Source: Bacteroidales bacterium
Lineage (GTDB): Bacteria; Bacteroidota; Bacteroidia; Bacteroidales; UBA7960
Direction: 5' to 3'
NCBI GenBank assembly: GCA_003560215.1
Contig: PWIY01000041.1
Coordinates: forward strand, 1 to 10,149
DNA length: 10,149 nucleotides
The position numbers and the translations under genes were made by a program. Of the stretch, positions 1 to 6,586 are shown in pieces (position 1 is the first letter of the stretch; every line of letters begins with the position of its first letter). The notes beneath the pieces are model-generated. The model worked only from the letters and a program-made list of their open reading frames with translations, made no database searches and had not been told where the DNA came from.

Positions 1-207
1 CATGATTATCACGTTTTAACGGAAAGACTGGGGATACCCGATTATTTTCCCGGACAGGGTTCCATCCCGGAATTGCAACGGGAGTGTGGCATTGATAGTC
101 AGGCTGTTTTAAGGGCCCTGAAAAATGCTGCAGCCCGCTTAAACCTTGATTCAACGGATCTAAAAAACCGAAAAACCGGAATGTATGTCAGAAACCATCG
201 CCAATAG
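1..207 (+). CDS. 3' end of an unrecognised protein (C-terminal 68 residues)
   Basis: Frame 1 is open from the window edge to a TAG at 205-207, so only the C-terminus is visible. The last 23 bases overlap the start of the downstream ZIP transporter gene, which suggests the two are co-transcribed and perhaps translationally coupled. The visible part reads as a small helical domain: LTERLGIPDYFPGQG, then PELQRECGID, then a helix QAVLRALKNAAARLN, then a basic tail ending in YVRNHRQ. The pattern of a glycine-isoleucine turn, a proline/glycine loop, a short helix ending in GID and a second helix is reminiscent of the ScdA_N (DUF542) and DUF1858 domains. The paired cysteines of those domains are replaced by tyrosine, phenylalanine and proline. 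This resemblance is from memory and tentative. It could equally be a helix-turn-helix end of another protein. No function is assigned. Confidence 0.55.
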   Translation, partial: HDYHVLTERLGIPDYFPGQGSIPELQRECGIDSQAVLRALKNAAARLNLDSTDLKNRKTGMYVRNHRQ

Positions 208-1009
208 TGACCAGGTACTTATTGCATTTCTTCTTACTTTGTTTGCCGGACTGGCCACGGGTATCGGAAGCGCCATTGCCTTTTTTGCGAAAAAAACCAA
301 TACCCGCTTCCTTTCAGCGGCCCTGGGTTTCTCAGGGGGGGTAATGATATATCTGTCCTTTGTGGAGATCTTCCCGAAATCCATAGAGATTCTTGAGGCA
401 GAAATGACTGTCCAGTCAGCTTATTTGCTTACGGTTGTGGCTTTTTTTACCGGAATGCTGGTGATCGCGGTCATAGACCGTCTGGTTCCGGATTTTGAAA
501 ACCCCCACGAACATAAGCGTGTGGAGCAGATGGGAGGGGAAGAAGCTGCAAAAAACAAAAAACTGTATCGCATGGGCATTTTGTCGGCCCTGGCCATTGC
601 GATCCATAACTTTCCGGAAGGGCTGGCAACTTTTCTGGCCGCTTTACAGGACATCCGGCTTGGTCTTCCGATCGCCATTGCCATTGCCATTCATAACATC
701 CCGGAGGGCATTGCCATTTCAGTACCGATCCATCATGCAACCGGCAGCAAAAGGAAAGCGTTTCTGTACTCCTTCCTTTCAGGGCTGGCGGAACCCGTGG
801 GTGCAATCGTGGGGTTCTTCATCCTGATGCCCTTCATCAATGATGTGGTTTTTGGATTCCTGTTTGCGTCGGTTGCCGGCATCATGGTGTTTATTTCCAT
901 TGACCACCTGTTGCCAACCGCCAGGGAATACGGAACCGGTCATCTTCCGCTTTACGGTCTGATGGCCGGAATGGCCGTTATGGCAATCAGCCTGGTCTTT
1001 TTCATGTAG
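185..1009 (+). CDS. zupT: ZIP family divalent metal transporter, ZupT-like
   Basis: This 274-residue inner-membrane protein matches the layout of E. coli ZupT (257 residues) over nearly its full length. ZupT imports zinc and, with lower preference, iron, manganese and cobalt. About eight hydrophobic segments are visible. The diagnostic signatures are HNFPEG at 141-146 (TM4) and HNIPEG at 170-175 (TM5), whose His and Glu residues form the metal site, plus GLAEP at 200-204 (TM6, Glu203). Another match is the segment ATGSKR before TM6. A cytoplasmic loop after TM3 (about residues 105-125) is polar and carries HEH at 108-110, a plausible metal-sensing or metal-handling stretch. The ATG at 185 gives a sensible N-terminus before TM1 and overlaps the upstream gene by 23 bases. 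No obvious Shine-Dalgarno sequence is present, as is usual in Bacteroidota. Exact metal preference cannot be read from sequence. Confidence 0.93.
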   Translation: MSETIANSDQVLIAFLLTLFAGLATGIGSAIAFFAKKTNTRFLSAALGFSGGVMIYLSFVEIFPKSIEILEAEMTVQSAYLLTVVAFFTGMLVIAVIDRLVPDFENPHEHKRVEQMGGEEAAKNKKLYRMGILSALAIAIHNFPEGLATFLAALQDIRLGLPIAIAIAIHNIPEGIAISVPIHHATGSKRKAFLYSFLSGLAEPVGAIVGFFILMPFINDVVFGFLFASVAGIMVFISIDHLLPTAREYGTGHLPLYGLMAGMAVMAISLVFFM

Positions 1010-1025
1010 GGTGGTTAACAGCTTA

Positions 1026-2081
1026 TCAGGGGTATAAGGTCAGAAAGCTGTCCATGAAACCATAATCACGTAATTCACTGCGTACCTTCAGCGCCTCTTC
1101 CCGGTCGGTGAATTCACCGACAATGATTTTATAGAGGTTTCTGCCATCCTCTATGGTAATTTGGATAAATACGGGATGTCCAAAATTTTGCTGGTAAGCG
1201 GAGGCAATGCCTGAAACCTGGTCGGGGTTTACGAACGAAGCGATTTGAATACCGATGCCCGAGGGCGATGCCTCTTCCAGCATAGTATCATAAAAGCCCT
1301 CATCCAGTGCGGTCAGTTCCCGTGGAGACAACCTTTCGCTCAGCATCCGTGTTTCCTGTTCAAAATTACTTTTTTCACCTGCCACATAAGAAGGTTCTTC
1401 GGCTGCAGCCAGATGATCCCGGGCTTGATCTTCGTTTCCCAGTTCCTGGTAAGTATGCCCGAGGTAGTAGTGCAGAACCGGATCATCCGGATAAGTTGCA
1501 CGGGCCTGAATCAGATCTTTCAGCGCATCACTGTACAGACCGGTTTGGTAACGGGCCCTTCCTCTGAAAAAATGGACTTCTCCAAATCCTGGATTCAGGT
1601 TGTGGGCGACATCAAAATCCTGCAGGGCCCGTCCGAATTCTCCGGTTGCATAATAGGCTTTTCCGCGCTGAAAAAAAGAATAATAATCGGGACTGATACG
1701 AAGCGCCTCACTGTAATGATGAATGGCTTCGTTGTATTCGCCTTTTGCGGCGTAAGCCAGTCCGGTGAAGTAATGCACCTGATCGGCATATTTGTGGTCA
1801 GAACCGGTGATTGCACGGAAATCTTCCAGTGCCTGCTCATACTGACTGAGCTCAATATGTGCCAATCCCCGGTACAGGTAAGCATCGGTAAGGAAAGGAT
1901 CAAGTTCAATGGCTGCATTAAAAGAGGTCAGGGCCTGACGGTAATTGCCTTCAACCCCTTTACGGACACCTTCGGAAAACAACTCCCGGGCTCGCCTGAT
2001 GTCTCTGTCTGAAGGCTGGCCCATGCTTTCCCCGGACCAGAAAAGTCCGGATAACAGGATGATGATACAAAGGACTCGCAT
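1026..2081 (-). CDS. Secreted TPR protein with C-terminal SPOR domain
   Basis: This 351-residue protein starts with a hydrophobic signal peptide (about residues 1-21, ending SMGQ), so it should act in the periplasm or on the envelope. Residues 31 to about 230 hold roughly six tetratricopeptide repeats. Clear units start near residues 31, 65, 101, 133, 168 and 202, with the typical G-x-Y-x-x-A-L and N/D-P patterns. After a linker, residues about 274-351 form a SPOR domain, with the IGIQIASF start, a central NLYKIIVGEF strand and a final helix and strand. SPOR domains in other bacteria bind glycan strands stripped of stem peptides, often at division sites, and TPRs mediate protein-protein contacts. 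A peptidoglycan-linked scaffold role is therefore inferred. It is the last gene of the minus-strand cluster, 60 bases after the aminotransferase gene, and ends 16 bases from the convergent zupT. No terminator is visible between them. Confidence 0.85.
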   Translation of the reverse strand: MRVLCIIILLSGLFWSGESMGQPSDRDIRRARELFSEGVRKGVEGNYRQALTSFNAAIELDPFLTDAYLYRGLAHIELSQYEQALEDFRAITGSDHKYADQVHYFTGLAYAAKGEYNEAIHHYSEALRISPDYYSFFQRGKAYYATGEFGRALQDFDVAHNLNPGFGEVHFFRGRARYQTGLYSDALKDLIQARATYPDDPVLHYYLGHTYQELGNEDQARDHLAAAEEPSYVAGEKSNFEQETRMLSERLSPRELTALDEGFYDTMLEEASPSGIGIQIASFVNPDQVSGIASAYQQNFGHPVFIQITIEDGRNLYKIIVGEFTDREEALKVRSELRDYGFMDSFLTLYP

Positions 2082-2128
2082 ATGGAACCGGTCGGAAAAT
2101 GAATGTTTGCGATAAAAAAGCTTTCAGG

Positions 2129-2136
2129 CAAATATA
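2129..2136 (-). promoter_or_regulatory. Possible -7 element upstream of the TPR-SPOR gene
   Basis: Read on the minus strand this is TATATTTG, an exact match to the Bacteroidota -7 consensus TAnnTTTG, about 48 bases before the TPR-SPOR start codon. No TTTG-like -33 element lies at the usual 17-23 base distance, so this may be chance in an AT-rich gap. If real, it would let the last gene of the cluster be transcribed independently. Confidence 0.25.
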
Positions 2137-2141
2137 ATGAA

Positions 2142-2987
2142 TTATCGCAGGGCCCTGGTGTTCAGGAGCTGGATTAGTTTTCTGGAAACAGCATTGTAAT
2201 ACCGCCTGTTGTTGTAAAGACCTACCCAGCGGATTCCCTGTATGCTGTTGGTCAGGAAGCATTCATCCGCATTTTCCAGGTCACCAGGATTCAGTGGTTT
2301 CTCTGTCACTTCAAGGCCGTTTTCTGCAGCTGTTTCCATAACTACAAGGCGCATGATCCCCTCCACGCATCCCTGGTCAACCGGTGGTGTAAACAGTTGT
2401 TGTTCCCGAACAATGAAAATATTTGAGCTGGTTGCTTCTATGATGTTGCCCCCTTCATTCAAAATCAAACAATCGCCGAGCCCGGACTCCCGCTTGTAAA
2501 GGCTGGCCATCACATATAACTGGGCGTTGATCGACTTGATTGAAGAAAACTGATTGACTCCCTTGCGCATCCCGGTATATTCTTTCACATGAATTCCCCT
2601 GTTGTTCAGTACAAAATTTTCCTGGTCCAGTTTTTCTGATTCTATCAACCAGGAAACGCTGTTCCCAAGGGGCATGTAAAGTCCGCCATCTTCGCGGAAT
2701 GCAGAAAAACGTACCCTGGCGTTTCCTGTTTCAGGATGATTGGCTAAAACAAGCTCTTTCACTGCCCCGGCGAAAAGGTCTTCTGACCAGTTATCTCCGG
2801 GATTGATCTGAAGCAGTTCAAGCCCGCGTGTCAGGCGCGAAAAATGTTTGTCTGCCCACAAAAGTTGTCCGCGTGATACCCGAATGGTTTCAAATAATCC
2901 GTCACCATAACGAAATGCCCTGTTGGAGGGTAACAGGCTGAAGTCTTCTTCAGGGATCAGCCGGCCGTTCCGGGATAGCATGTTCAT
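2142..2987 (-). CDS. Class IV PLP-dependent aminotransferase / aminodeoxychorismate lyase-like enzyme
   Basis: The 281-residue protein has the full fold-type IV PLP signature set. RYGDGLFETIRV (26-37) is the substrate-pocket start. The sequence SSIKSINAQLYVMA places the Schiff-base lysine at 151. NEGGNIIEATSSNIF (177-191) supplies Glu184. GCVEGIMR (206-213) is the phosphate-binding turn, and FLTNSIQGIRWV (244-255) is the late TN motif. The family includes 4-amino-4-deoxychorismate lyase (PabC, making p-aminobenzoate and pyruvate for folate), branched-chain aminotransferase (IlvE) and D-amino acid transaminase. The length and the SNIF and TNS motifs lean towards PabC-like, but the subfamily cannot be fixed by eye. 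Two ATGs (2987 and 2981) are possible starts; I keep the first. It follows the rhomboid gene by 11 bases, so co-transcription is likely even though its metabolic role differs from its protease neighbours. Confidence 0.88.
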   Translation of the reverse strand: MNMLSRNGRLIPEEDFSLLPSNRAFRYGDGLFETIRVSRGQLLWADKHFSRLTRGLELLQINPGDNWSEDLFAGAVKELVLANHPETGNARVRFSAFREDGGLYMPLGNSVSWLIESEKLDQENFVLNNRGIHVKEYTGMRKGVNQFSSIKSINAQLYVMASLYKRESGLGDCLILNEGGNIIEATSSNIFIVREQQLFTPPVDQGCVEGIMRLVVMETAAENGLEVTEKPLNPGDLENADECFLTNSIQGIRWVGLYNNRRYYNAVSRKLIQLLNTRALR

Positions 2988-2998
2988 CTGATGGAAAT

Positions 2999-3607
2999 TT
3001 AAAATACATATTGGATGAACCGGGGGATGAATCCGGGATCCAGTAAGCCTGTGAACACTACTCCGAAAATGGCTCCCCAGAAGTGCACATCATGCCCCAC
3101 ATTATCCCTGCCTCTTTTGGCCATATAGGCAGAGTACACGAGGTAAAGTATGCCAAAAATAAATGCAGGAATGGGAACAGGGAAAAAGATAAAGACGATG
3201 GAACCCTGCGGATATACAAGAATACTGGCAAAAAGAACAGCTGAGACTGCACCACTGGCACCCACTGCATTGTAATAAGGATCTTTGGCATGTTTGAAAT
3301 AGGCCGGTATCACGCTTCCGACCAATCCAACCAGGTATAACAGCAAAAAGAACAATGATCCTGTATTGCCGAAGTGGGCAGAGAACTCATGCTCCACATT
3401 GCGGCCAAAAGAAAAAAGGACAATCATATTCACCAAAAGGTGCATATAGTCCACATGCAGCAGTCCGTAGGAGAAAAACCGGTGCATCTGTTTGTGCTCC
3501 CTGATGGCGTAGGCATTGAATTTCATCCGTTCAAACATCCTGCCACTTCCAAAAGCAGAGATGCTTGCCAGAACGGTTGCAATGATGATAAACAGGGTGG
3601 CCGACAT
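2999..3607 (-). CDS. Rhomboid family intramembrane serine protease (first of two)
   Basis: This 202-residue multi-spanning membrane protein is a compact six-TM-type rhomboid. Rhomboids cleave single-pass membrane proteins within the bilayer using a Ser-His dyad. Visible hallmarks are HVDYMHLLVNM (51-61), giving His56 and the oxyanion-hole Asn60, then GASG at 116-119 with catalytic Ser118, then GHDVHFWGAIFG (171-182) with catalytic His175. Hydrophobic segments lie near 1-18, 45-68, 82-103, 112-132, 136-161 and 174-190. The N-terminus goes straight into a membrane helix with no cytosolic domain, unlike E. coli GlpG. The gene begins 31 bases after the ctpA stop and is followed 11 bases later by the aminotransferase gene. 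The active-site residues look intact, so an active protease is expected. The substrate is unknown. Confidence 0.92.
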   Translation of the reverse strand: MSATLFIIIATVLASISAFGSGRMFERMKFNAYAIREHKQMHRFFSYGLLHVDYMHLLVNMIVLFSFGRNVEHEFSAHFGNTGSLFFLLLYLVGLVGSVIPAYFKHAKDPYYNAVGASGAVSAVLFASILVYPQGSIVFIFFPVPIPAFIFGILYLVYSAYMAKRGRDNVGHDVHFWGAIFGVVFTGLLDPGFIPRFIQYVF

Positions 3608-3638
3608 TTCAGTTCAGGATTTACAAGGTGTTTATTGA

Positions 3639-5246
3639 TCAATACCTGATCTGCAACTGTTCAAAGGTATCATCCTCAATGATTCGGATCGCCTCCTTGA
3701 AATAATTTTCATGTTGCATGACCACCTGAATGTAGGCAGAAAAATCAAAAAGATTTCGGGCAATCTGGCCTTTGAGCTGGCGCTTAATATGTTCTACAGC
3801 CTTTTCATTATCATTATCGTCATCAACCAGGTCGTGCTGATCTGCTGCATAATTGCGCAGAGAATCGATCAGGGCCTCATCCACATGGAAATTTTCAATG
3901 AAGTCATTCACATTGTCGTATTGTTCGGATAAGGTCTGACGGTTGCGGTTGGTGTACTCAATTCCGAAAGTATTGAGAACCCCGCGCCTCAGCATCCTGG
4001 AATAATAATCCGAAACCTCGGCAGTATCAAGGGGAGTGAAAAAGTCAGGCATGATTCCGCCTCCGCCATACACTGCCCGTCCGTTGATCTTCGTGCTGTA
4101 TTTCAAAGAGTCAGGAAATGTAATGTTCTCAGGGCTTACCAGTTCCCCTGACGAAAGGCGGTTCGACAGATCGGCATAATACTGATCGGTACCCTCATCG
4201 TATGGTTTCTGAATGCTACGCCCGGTGGGGGTATGATATTGTGCCGTGGTCAGCCTGATAGCAGATTCATCAGGCAGTTCGAAGGGTCGCTGAACCAATC
4301 CCTTGCCAAAGGACCTTCTTCCGACGATCAGCCCCCTGTCCCAGTCCTGAATTGCTCCGGCGAAAATTTCACTGGCGGAAGCAGAACCTTCGTTGATCAG
4401 CACAACAACTTTTCCTTCCTTGAAATTCCCTCTCGAAGTACTTTTAAATTCCTGCCTTGGGGCAGCATGTCCTTCTGTGTAAACAATCAGCTGATCACGT
4501 TCCAGGAATTCGTCGGTCAGGTCGATGGCCACATCAAGGTAACCACCTGAGTTGTAGTTCAGATCCACGATGAGGTTGGTCATTCCCTCTGACTTCAGGT
4601 CACTGATGGCATCCCTAACTTCCCGCAGGGTGGTGCGTGCAAACCTGTTGATCTTGATGTACCCGGTTTCTGGTGTGGCCATGAAAGCGGCATCAACCGA
4701 ATGGATCGGAATCTTGTCACGGGTAATTGAAAAGTCAAGTAACTCAGCAGCTCCGGTAAGATGAATGGAAACCTCCACTTCCGTGCCACGCTCACCGCGC
4801 AGCTTTTGCTGTACAAATTCATTGGTTACATTGCTGCCATAGGATTCTTCGCCATTGATGTACACAATCTTGTCGCCGGGCATCAACCCTACCTTTTCGG
4901 AGGGTCCGCCCGGAATGGGGCTGACCACAACAATGGTATCATTGATCAGATCAAACTGGATCCCGATCCCTTCAAAACTGCCCTCCAGCGGCTCATTGGC
5001 CCTTCTGAGTTCGTCAGCGGAAAGATAACGACTGTGCGGATCCAGTTCACGGAGCATGCCCCGAATGGCATCTTCCACCAGTTTTTCATCATCAAGCTCT
5101 TCAATGTAGGCGAATTCTATAAACTGCAGTGCCCGCTGAAGCTTTTCCATTTGCTCCTGGCTGACCTGGGAAAACGATGAGGCTGCCAGTGAGACAAGCA
5201 GTATTGTAAGCGTCAACAGGCGGGTCATGTGCTTAAGTGTTTTCAT
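3639..5246 (-). CDS. ctpA: Carboxy-terminal processing serine protease, S41 family, with PDZ domain
   Basis: The 535-residue protein opens with a signal peptide (about residues 1-26, hydrophobic core LLTLTILLVSLAASSFS), placing it in the periplasm or anchored at the inner membrane. A short helical N-terminal region contains DPHSRYL (69-75), typical of the family. A PDZ domain follows at about 90-165 (EGIGIQF, then GPSEKVGLMPGDKIVYING). The S41 protease core spans roughly 190-350. It contains NEGSASASEIFAGAIQD with nucleophile Ser290, SFGKGLVQ with the general base Lys315, and Asp301 at the spacing of Asp441 in E. coli Prc. Members trim C-termini of envelope proteins and help regulate peptidoglycan enzymes or signalling proteases. 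The C-terminal about 150 residues are helical and acidic in part (LVDDDNDNE at 473-481), usual for Bacteroidota S41 enzymes. It is the first gene of the minus-strand cluster. Met7 (ATG at 5228) is an alternative start. Confidence 0.93.
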   Translation of the reverse strand: MKTLKHMTRLLTLTILLVSLAASSFSQVSQEQMEKLQRALQFIEFAYIEELDDEKLVEDAIRGMLRELDPHSRYLSADELRRANEPLEGSFEGIGIQFDLINDTIVVVSPIPGGPSEKVGLMPGDKIVYINGEESYGSNVTNEFVQQKLRGERGTEVEVSIHLTGAAELLDFSITRDKIPIHSVDAAFMATPETGYIKINRFARTTLREVRDAISDLKSEGMTNLIVDLNYNSGGYLDVAIDLTDEFLERDQLIVYTEGHAAPRQEFKSTSRGNFKEGKVVVLINEGSASASEIFAGAIQDWDRGLIVGRRSFGKGLVQRPFELPDESAIRLTTAQYHTPTGRSIQKPYDEGTDQYYADLSNRLSSGELVSPENITFPDSLKYSTKINGRAVYGGGGIMPDFFTPLDTAEVSDYYSRMLRRGVLNTFGIEYTNRNRQTLSEQYDNVNDFIENFHVDEALIDSLRNYAADQHDLVDDDNDNEKAVEHIKRQLKGQIARNLFDFSAYIQVVMQHENYFKEAIRIIEDDTFEQLQIRY

Positions 5247-5315
5247 TCGTGGGTGTTTCTTTTGTGCTTAAAAAACAGGATCTTTAAATGGTCTCAGATC
5301 CGGTTATAAATAAAT

Positions 5316-5345
5316 CAAACTATTACGTACTTTTGAATAAACAAA
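5316..5345 (-). promoter_or_regulatory. Candidate Bacteroidota promoter for the ctpA-led cluster
   Basis: On the minus strand TTTG (5345-5342) is followed after 19 bases by TAGTTTG (5322-5316). The Bacteroidota sigma-ABfr consensus is TTTG, 17-23 bases, TAnnTTTG. The -33 element and spacing fit exactly, while the -7 element is one base short between TA and TTTG. Transcription would start near 5309 and leave a leader of about 60 bases before the ctpA ATG. Confidence 0.35.
5328..5335 (+). promoter_or_regulatory. Candidate -7 element for the second rhomboid gene
   Basis: TACTTTTG is an exact match to the -7 consensus TAnnTTTG on the plus strand. The expected -33 position carries GTTATA rather than TTTG. 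The element sits inside the candidate promoter of the divergent ctpA cluster, so the two would overlap. The rest of 5247-5460 is AT-rich leader sequence with a small inverted repeat at 5278-5301 and no other gene visible. Confidence 0.3.
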
Positions 5346-5460
5346 AACAAAGCCAAAAATTCTTTGTAAAAAAAGAAAATCCATTACAGTTTCCGGCAAT
5401 CCATACAAAATTAATAAAAAGGAGGAAAAACGGCGGTTTCTGAACAGCCTGATTTTTCCG

Positions 5461-6090
5461 GTGGTTTTTGTATTGATCCTCTGGTTGGTCAAATCTGCAG
5501 AAATGGCCTTTGGGCTGTCATTAGCGGAATTTGGCATTTACCCTCAAACAACTTCCGGGTTAAAAGGTATTTTCTTATCTCCTCTGATCCATGGAAGCTT
5601 TTCTCACCTGGCTTCCAACAGCTTGCCCTTGCTGGTGCTGGGAACAGCCCTGATGTATTTTTACAGGGAGGTGGCTGCACCGGTTTTTCTATGGGGTCTG
5701 CTCATTACCGGATTCTGGGTTTGGCTGATGGGAAGGCCTTCATACCATATCGGTGCTTCCGGAATTATATACTGCCTGGCTGCTTTCCTGCTGGTCAGCG
5801 GTATCATTCGCAGGCACCCCCGGCTGATGGCTCTTTCACTGCTGGTGGCTTTTCTTTACGGGGGCCTTATCTGGGGGGTCTTTCCTGTACGTGAACACAT
5901 TTCCTGGGAAGGACATTTAATGGGGATGCTTTCGGGTGCTTTGCTTGCCTGGTTCTACAGGGAGCACGGACCCCAGCGTCCGCTGTATTCATGGGAACTG
6001 GAAGAGGAGGAGGAAGAGGAAGAGGAAGAGGGAAAAAAGGGGGAAGCTGAGGGTGGAGATGTGACCATTCATTATGAACAACCCGATTGA
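5461..6090 (+). CDS. Rhomboid family intramembrane serine protease (second of two), start uncertain
   Basis: From the GTG at 5461 the protein has 209 residues. Active-site hallmarks are HGSFSHLASN (44-53), giving the oxyanion Asn53, then GASG at 98-101 with catalytic Ser100, then WEGHLMGMLSG (149-159) with catalytic His152. The first membrane helix starts right at the GTG. The frame stays open upstream to 5341 and reads INKKEEKRRFLNSLIFP just before it, which looks like the natural basic cytoplasmic N-terminus of this rhomboid type. That stretch has no ATG, GTG or TTG, so either an ATT at 5410 (226 residues), a CTG at 5440 or 5449, or the GTG is used. A perfect AAGGAGG lies at 5419-5425, unusual for Bacteroidota. 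The C-terminus is a soluble tail with ten consecutive glutamates (181-190 counted from GTG). It is clearly different in sequence from the rhomboid at 2999-3607. It converges on smpB with a 19-base gap. Confidence 0.88.
   Translation: MVFVLILWLVKSAEMAFGLSLAEFGIYPQTTSGLKGIFLSPLIHGSFSHLASNSLPLLVLGTALMYFYREVAAPVFLWGLLITGFWVWLMGRPSYHIGASGIIYCLAAFLLVSGIIRRHPRLMALSLLVAFLYGGLIWGVFPVREHISWEGHLMGMLSGALLAWFYREHGPQRPLYSWELEEEEEEEEEEGKKGEAEGGDVTIHYEQPD
6001..6046 (+). repeat. Polypurine GAA/GAG tract encoding a polyglutamate run
   Basis: All 46 bases are A or G on the plus strand. The first 30 bases are ten Glu codons alternating GAA and GAG, in units close to GAAGAG. The tract then continues through Gly-Lys-Lys-Gly-Glu codons. 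Its position in the soluble C-terminal tail of the rhomboid means length changes in multiples of three would be tolerated, while others would shift the frame only of the last roughly 20 residues. Confidence 0.85.
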
Positions 6091-6109
6091 TTTAATCCAT
6101 GCTGCTTAA

Positions 6110-6556
6110 TTACATGCTGCCGCGGTCTATTTCGCGCTGTATGTCTTTCTTTTTGATGGTCTCCCTTTTATCATGAAGTTTTTTGCCCTTGGCCAGTGCG
6201 ATCTCCAGCTTGGCAAGTCCTTTCTCATTGATATAGAGACGGGTAGGGACAAGGGTCAGGCCTTTTTCTTCCAGCTTGGATTTGAGCTTTTTCAGTTCCC
6301 GGGCGGTAAGCAATAACTTTCGTTCACGCTTGGGTTCGTGGTTGTTGTAGGTTCCGTGAGAGTATGGTGCAATATGCATGTTTCTCACAAACAACTCATG
6401 CTTGCTGAAAGCACAGTAGCTTTCCGTTAGGCTGGCTTTTCCTGCACGTATGGATTTGATTTCGGTGCCGGTAAGTACAAGACCTGCCTCGAACTTTTCA
6501 AGCAAAAAGTATTCAAAACCGGCTTTTTTGTTTTTGATGTTGATCTTACCTGACAT
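6110..6556 (-). CDS. smpB: SsrA-binding protein SmpB
   Basis: SmpB binds tmRNA (SsrA) and brings it to stalled ribosomes for trans-translation, tagging the incomplete protein for degradation. The 148-residue product from the ATG at 6556 has the family core: INIKNKKAGFEYFLLEKFEAG, the hallmark VLTGTEIKSIRAGKASL, then YCAF, NMHIAPYSHGTYNNHEPKRERKLLL, a coil-like KLKSKLEEKG, and LYINEKGLAKLEIALAKGKKLHDKRETIKKKD. The basic C-terminal tail is the part known to enter the decoding centre, and it ends here with REIDRGSM. A longer reading from an ATG at 6589 would add 11 residues not expected in the family, and that ATG overlaps a good -7 promoter element, so I prefer 6556. The tmRNA gene itself is not in the window. 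Confidence 0.95.
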   Translation of the reverse strand: MSGKINIKNKKAGFEYFLLEKFEAGLVLTGTEIKSIRAGKASLTESYCAFSKHELFVRNMHIAPYSHGTYNNHEPKRERKLLLTARELKKLKSKLEEKGLTLVPTRLYINEKGLAKLEIALAKGKKLHDKRETIKKKDIQREIDRGSM

Positions 6557-6586
6557 GGGTGCCTTTTGTTTGCCCCGCGAATATAG

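Noticed and set aside
471..827. Alternative frames inside the ZIP transporter on both strands
   Set aside because: They overlap the conserved TM4-TM5 metal motifs of the transporter and show Trp/Arg-rich translations typical of wrong frames.
1010..1025. Possible terminator between the convergent zupT and TPR-SPOR genes
   Set aside because: The 16-base gap and its flanks show no stem-loop or T-tract strong enough to call.
1245..2012. A 255-residue plus-strand open frame
   Set aside because: It is antisense to the TPR-SPOR gene, whose signal peptide, repeats and SPOR domain are clear. The antisense translation is Cys/Phe-rich and without motifs.
4761..5180. A 139-residue plus-strand open frame
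   Set aside because: It is antisense to the PDZ region of the S41 protease, with no domain of its own.
5304..5537. A 77-residue minus-strand open frame across the intergenic region
   Set aside because: It overlaps the start of the second rhomboid gene and the promoter elements. Its translation shows no domain, and it has no supporting features.
6091..6125. CATGCTGC direct repeat between the second rhomboid gene and smpB
   Set aside because: Two 8-base copies 10 bases apart are within chance, and one copy lies in the smpB coding end.
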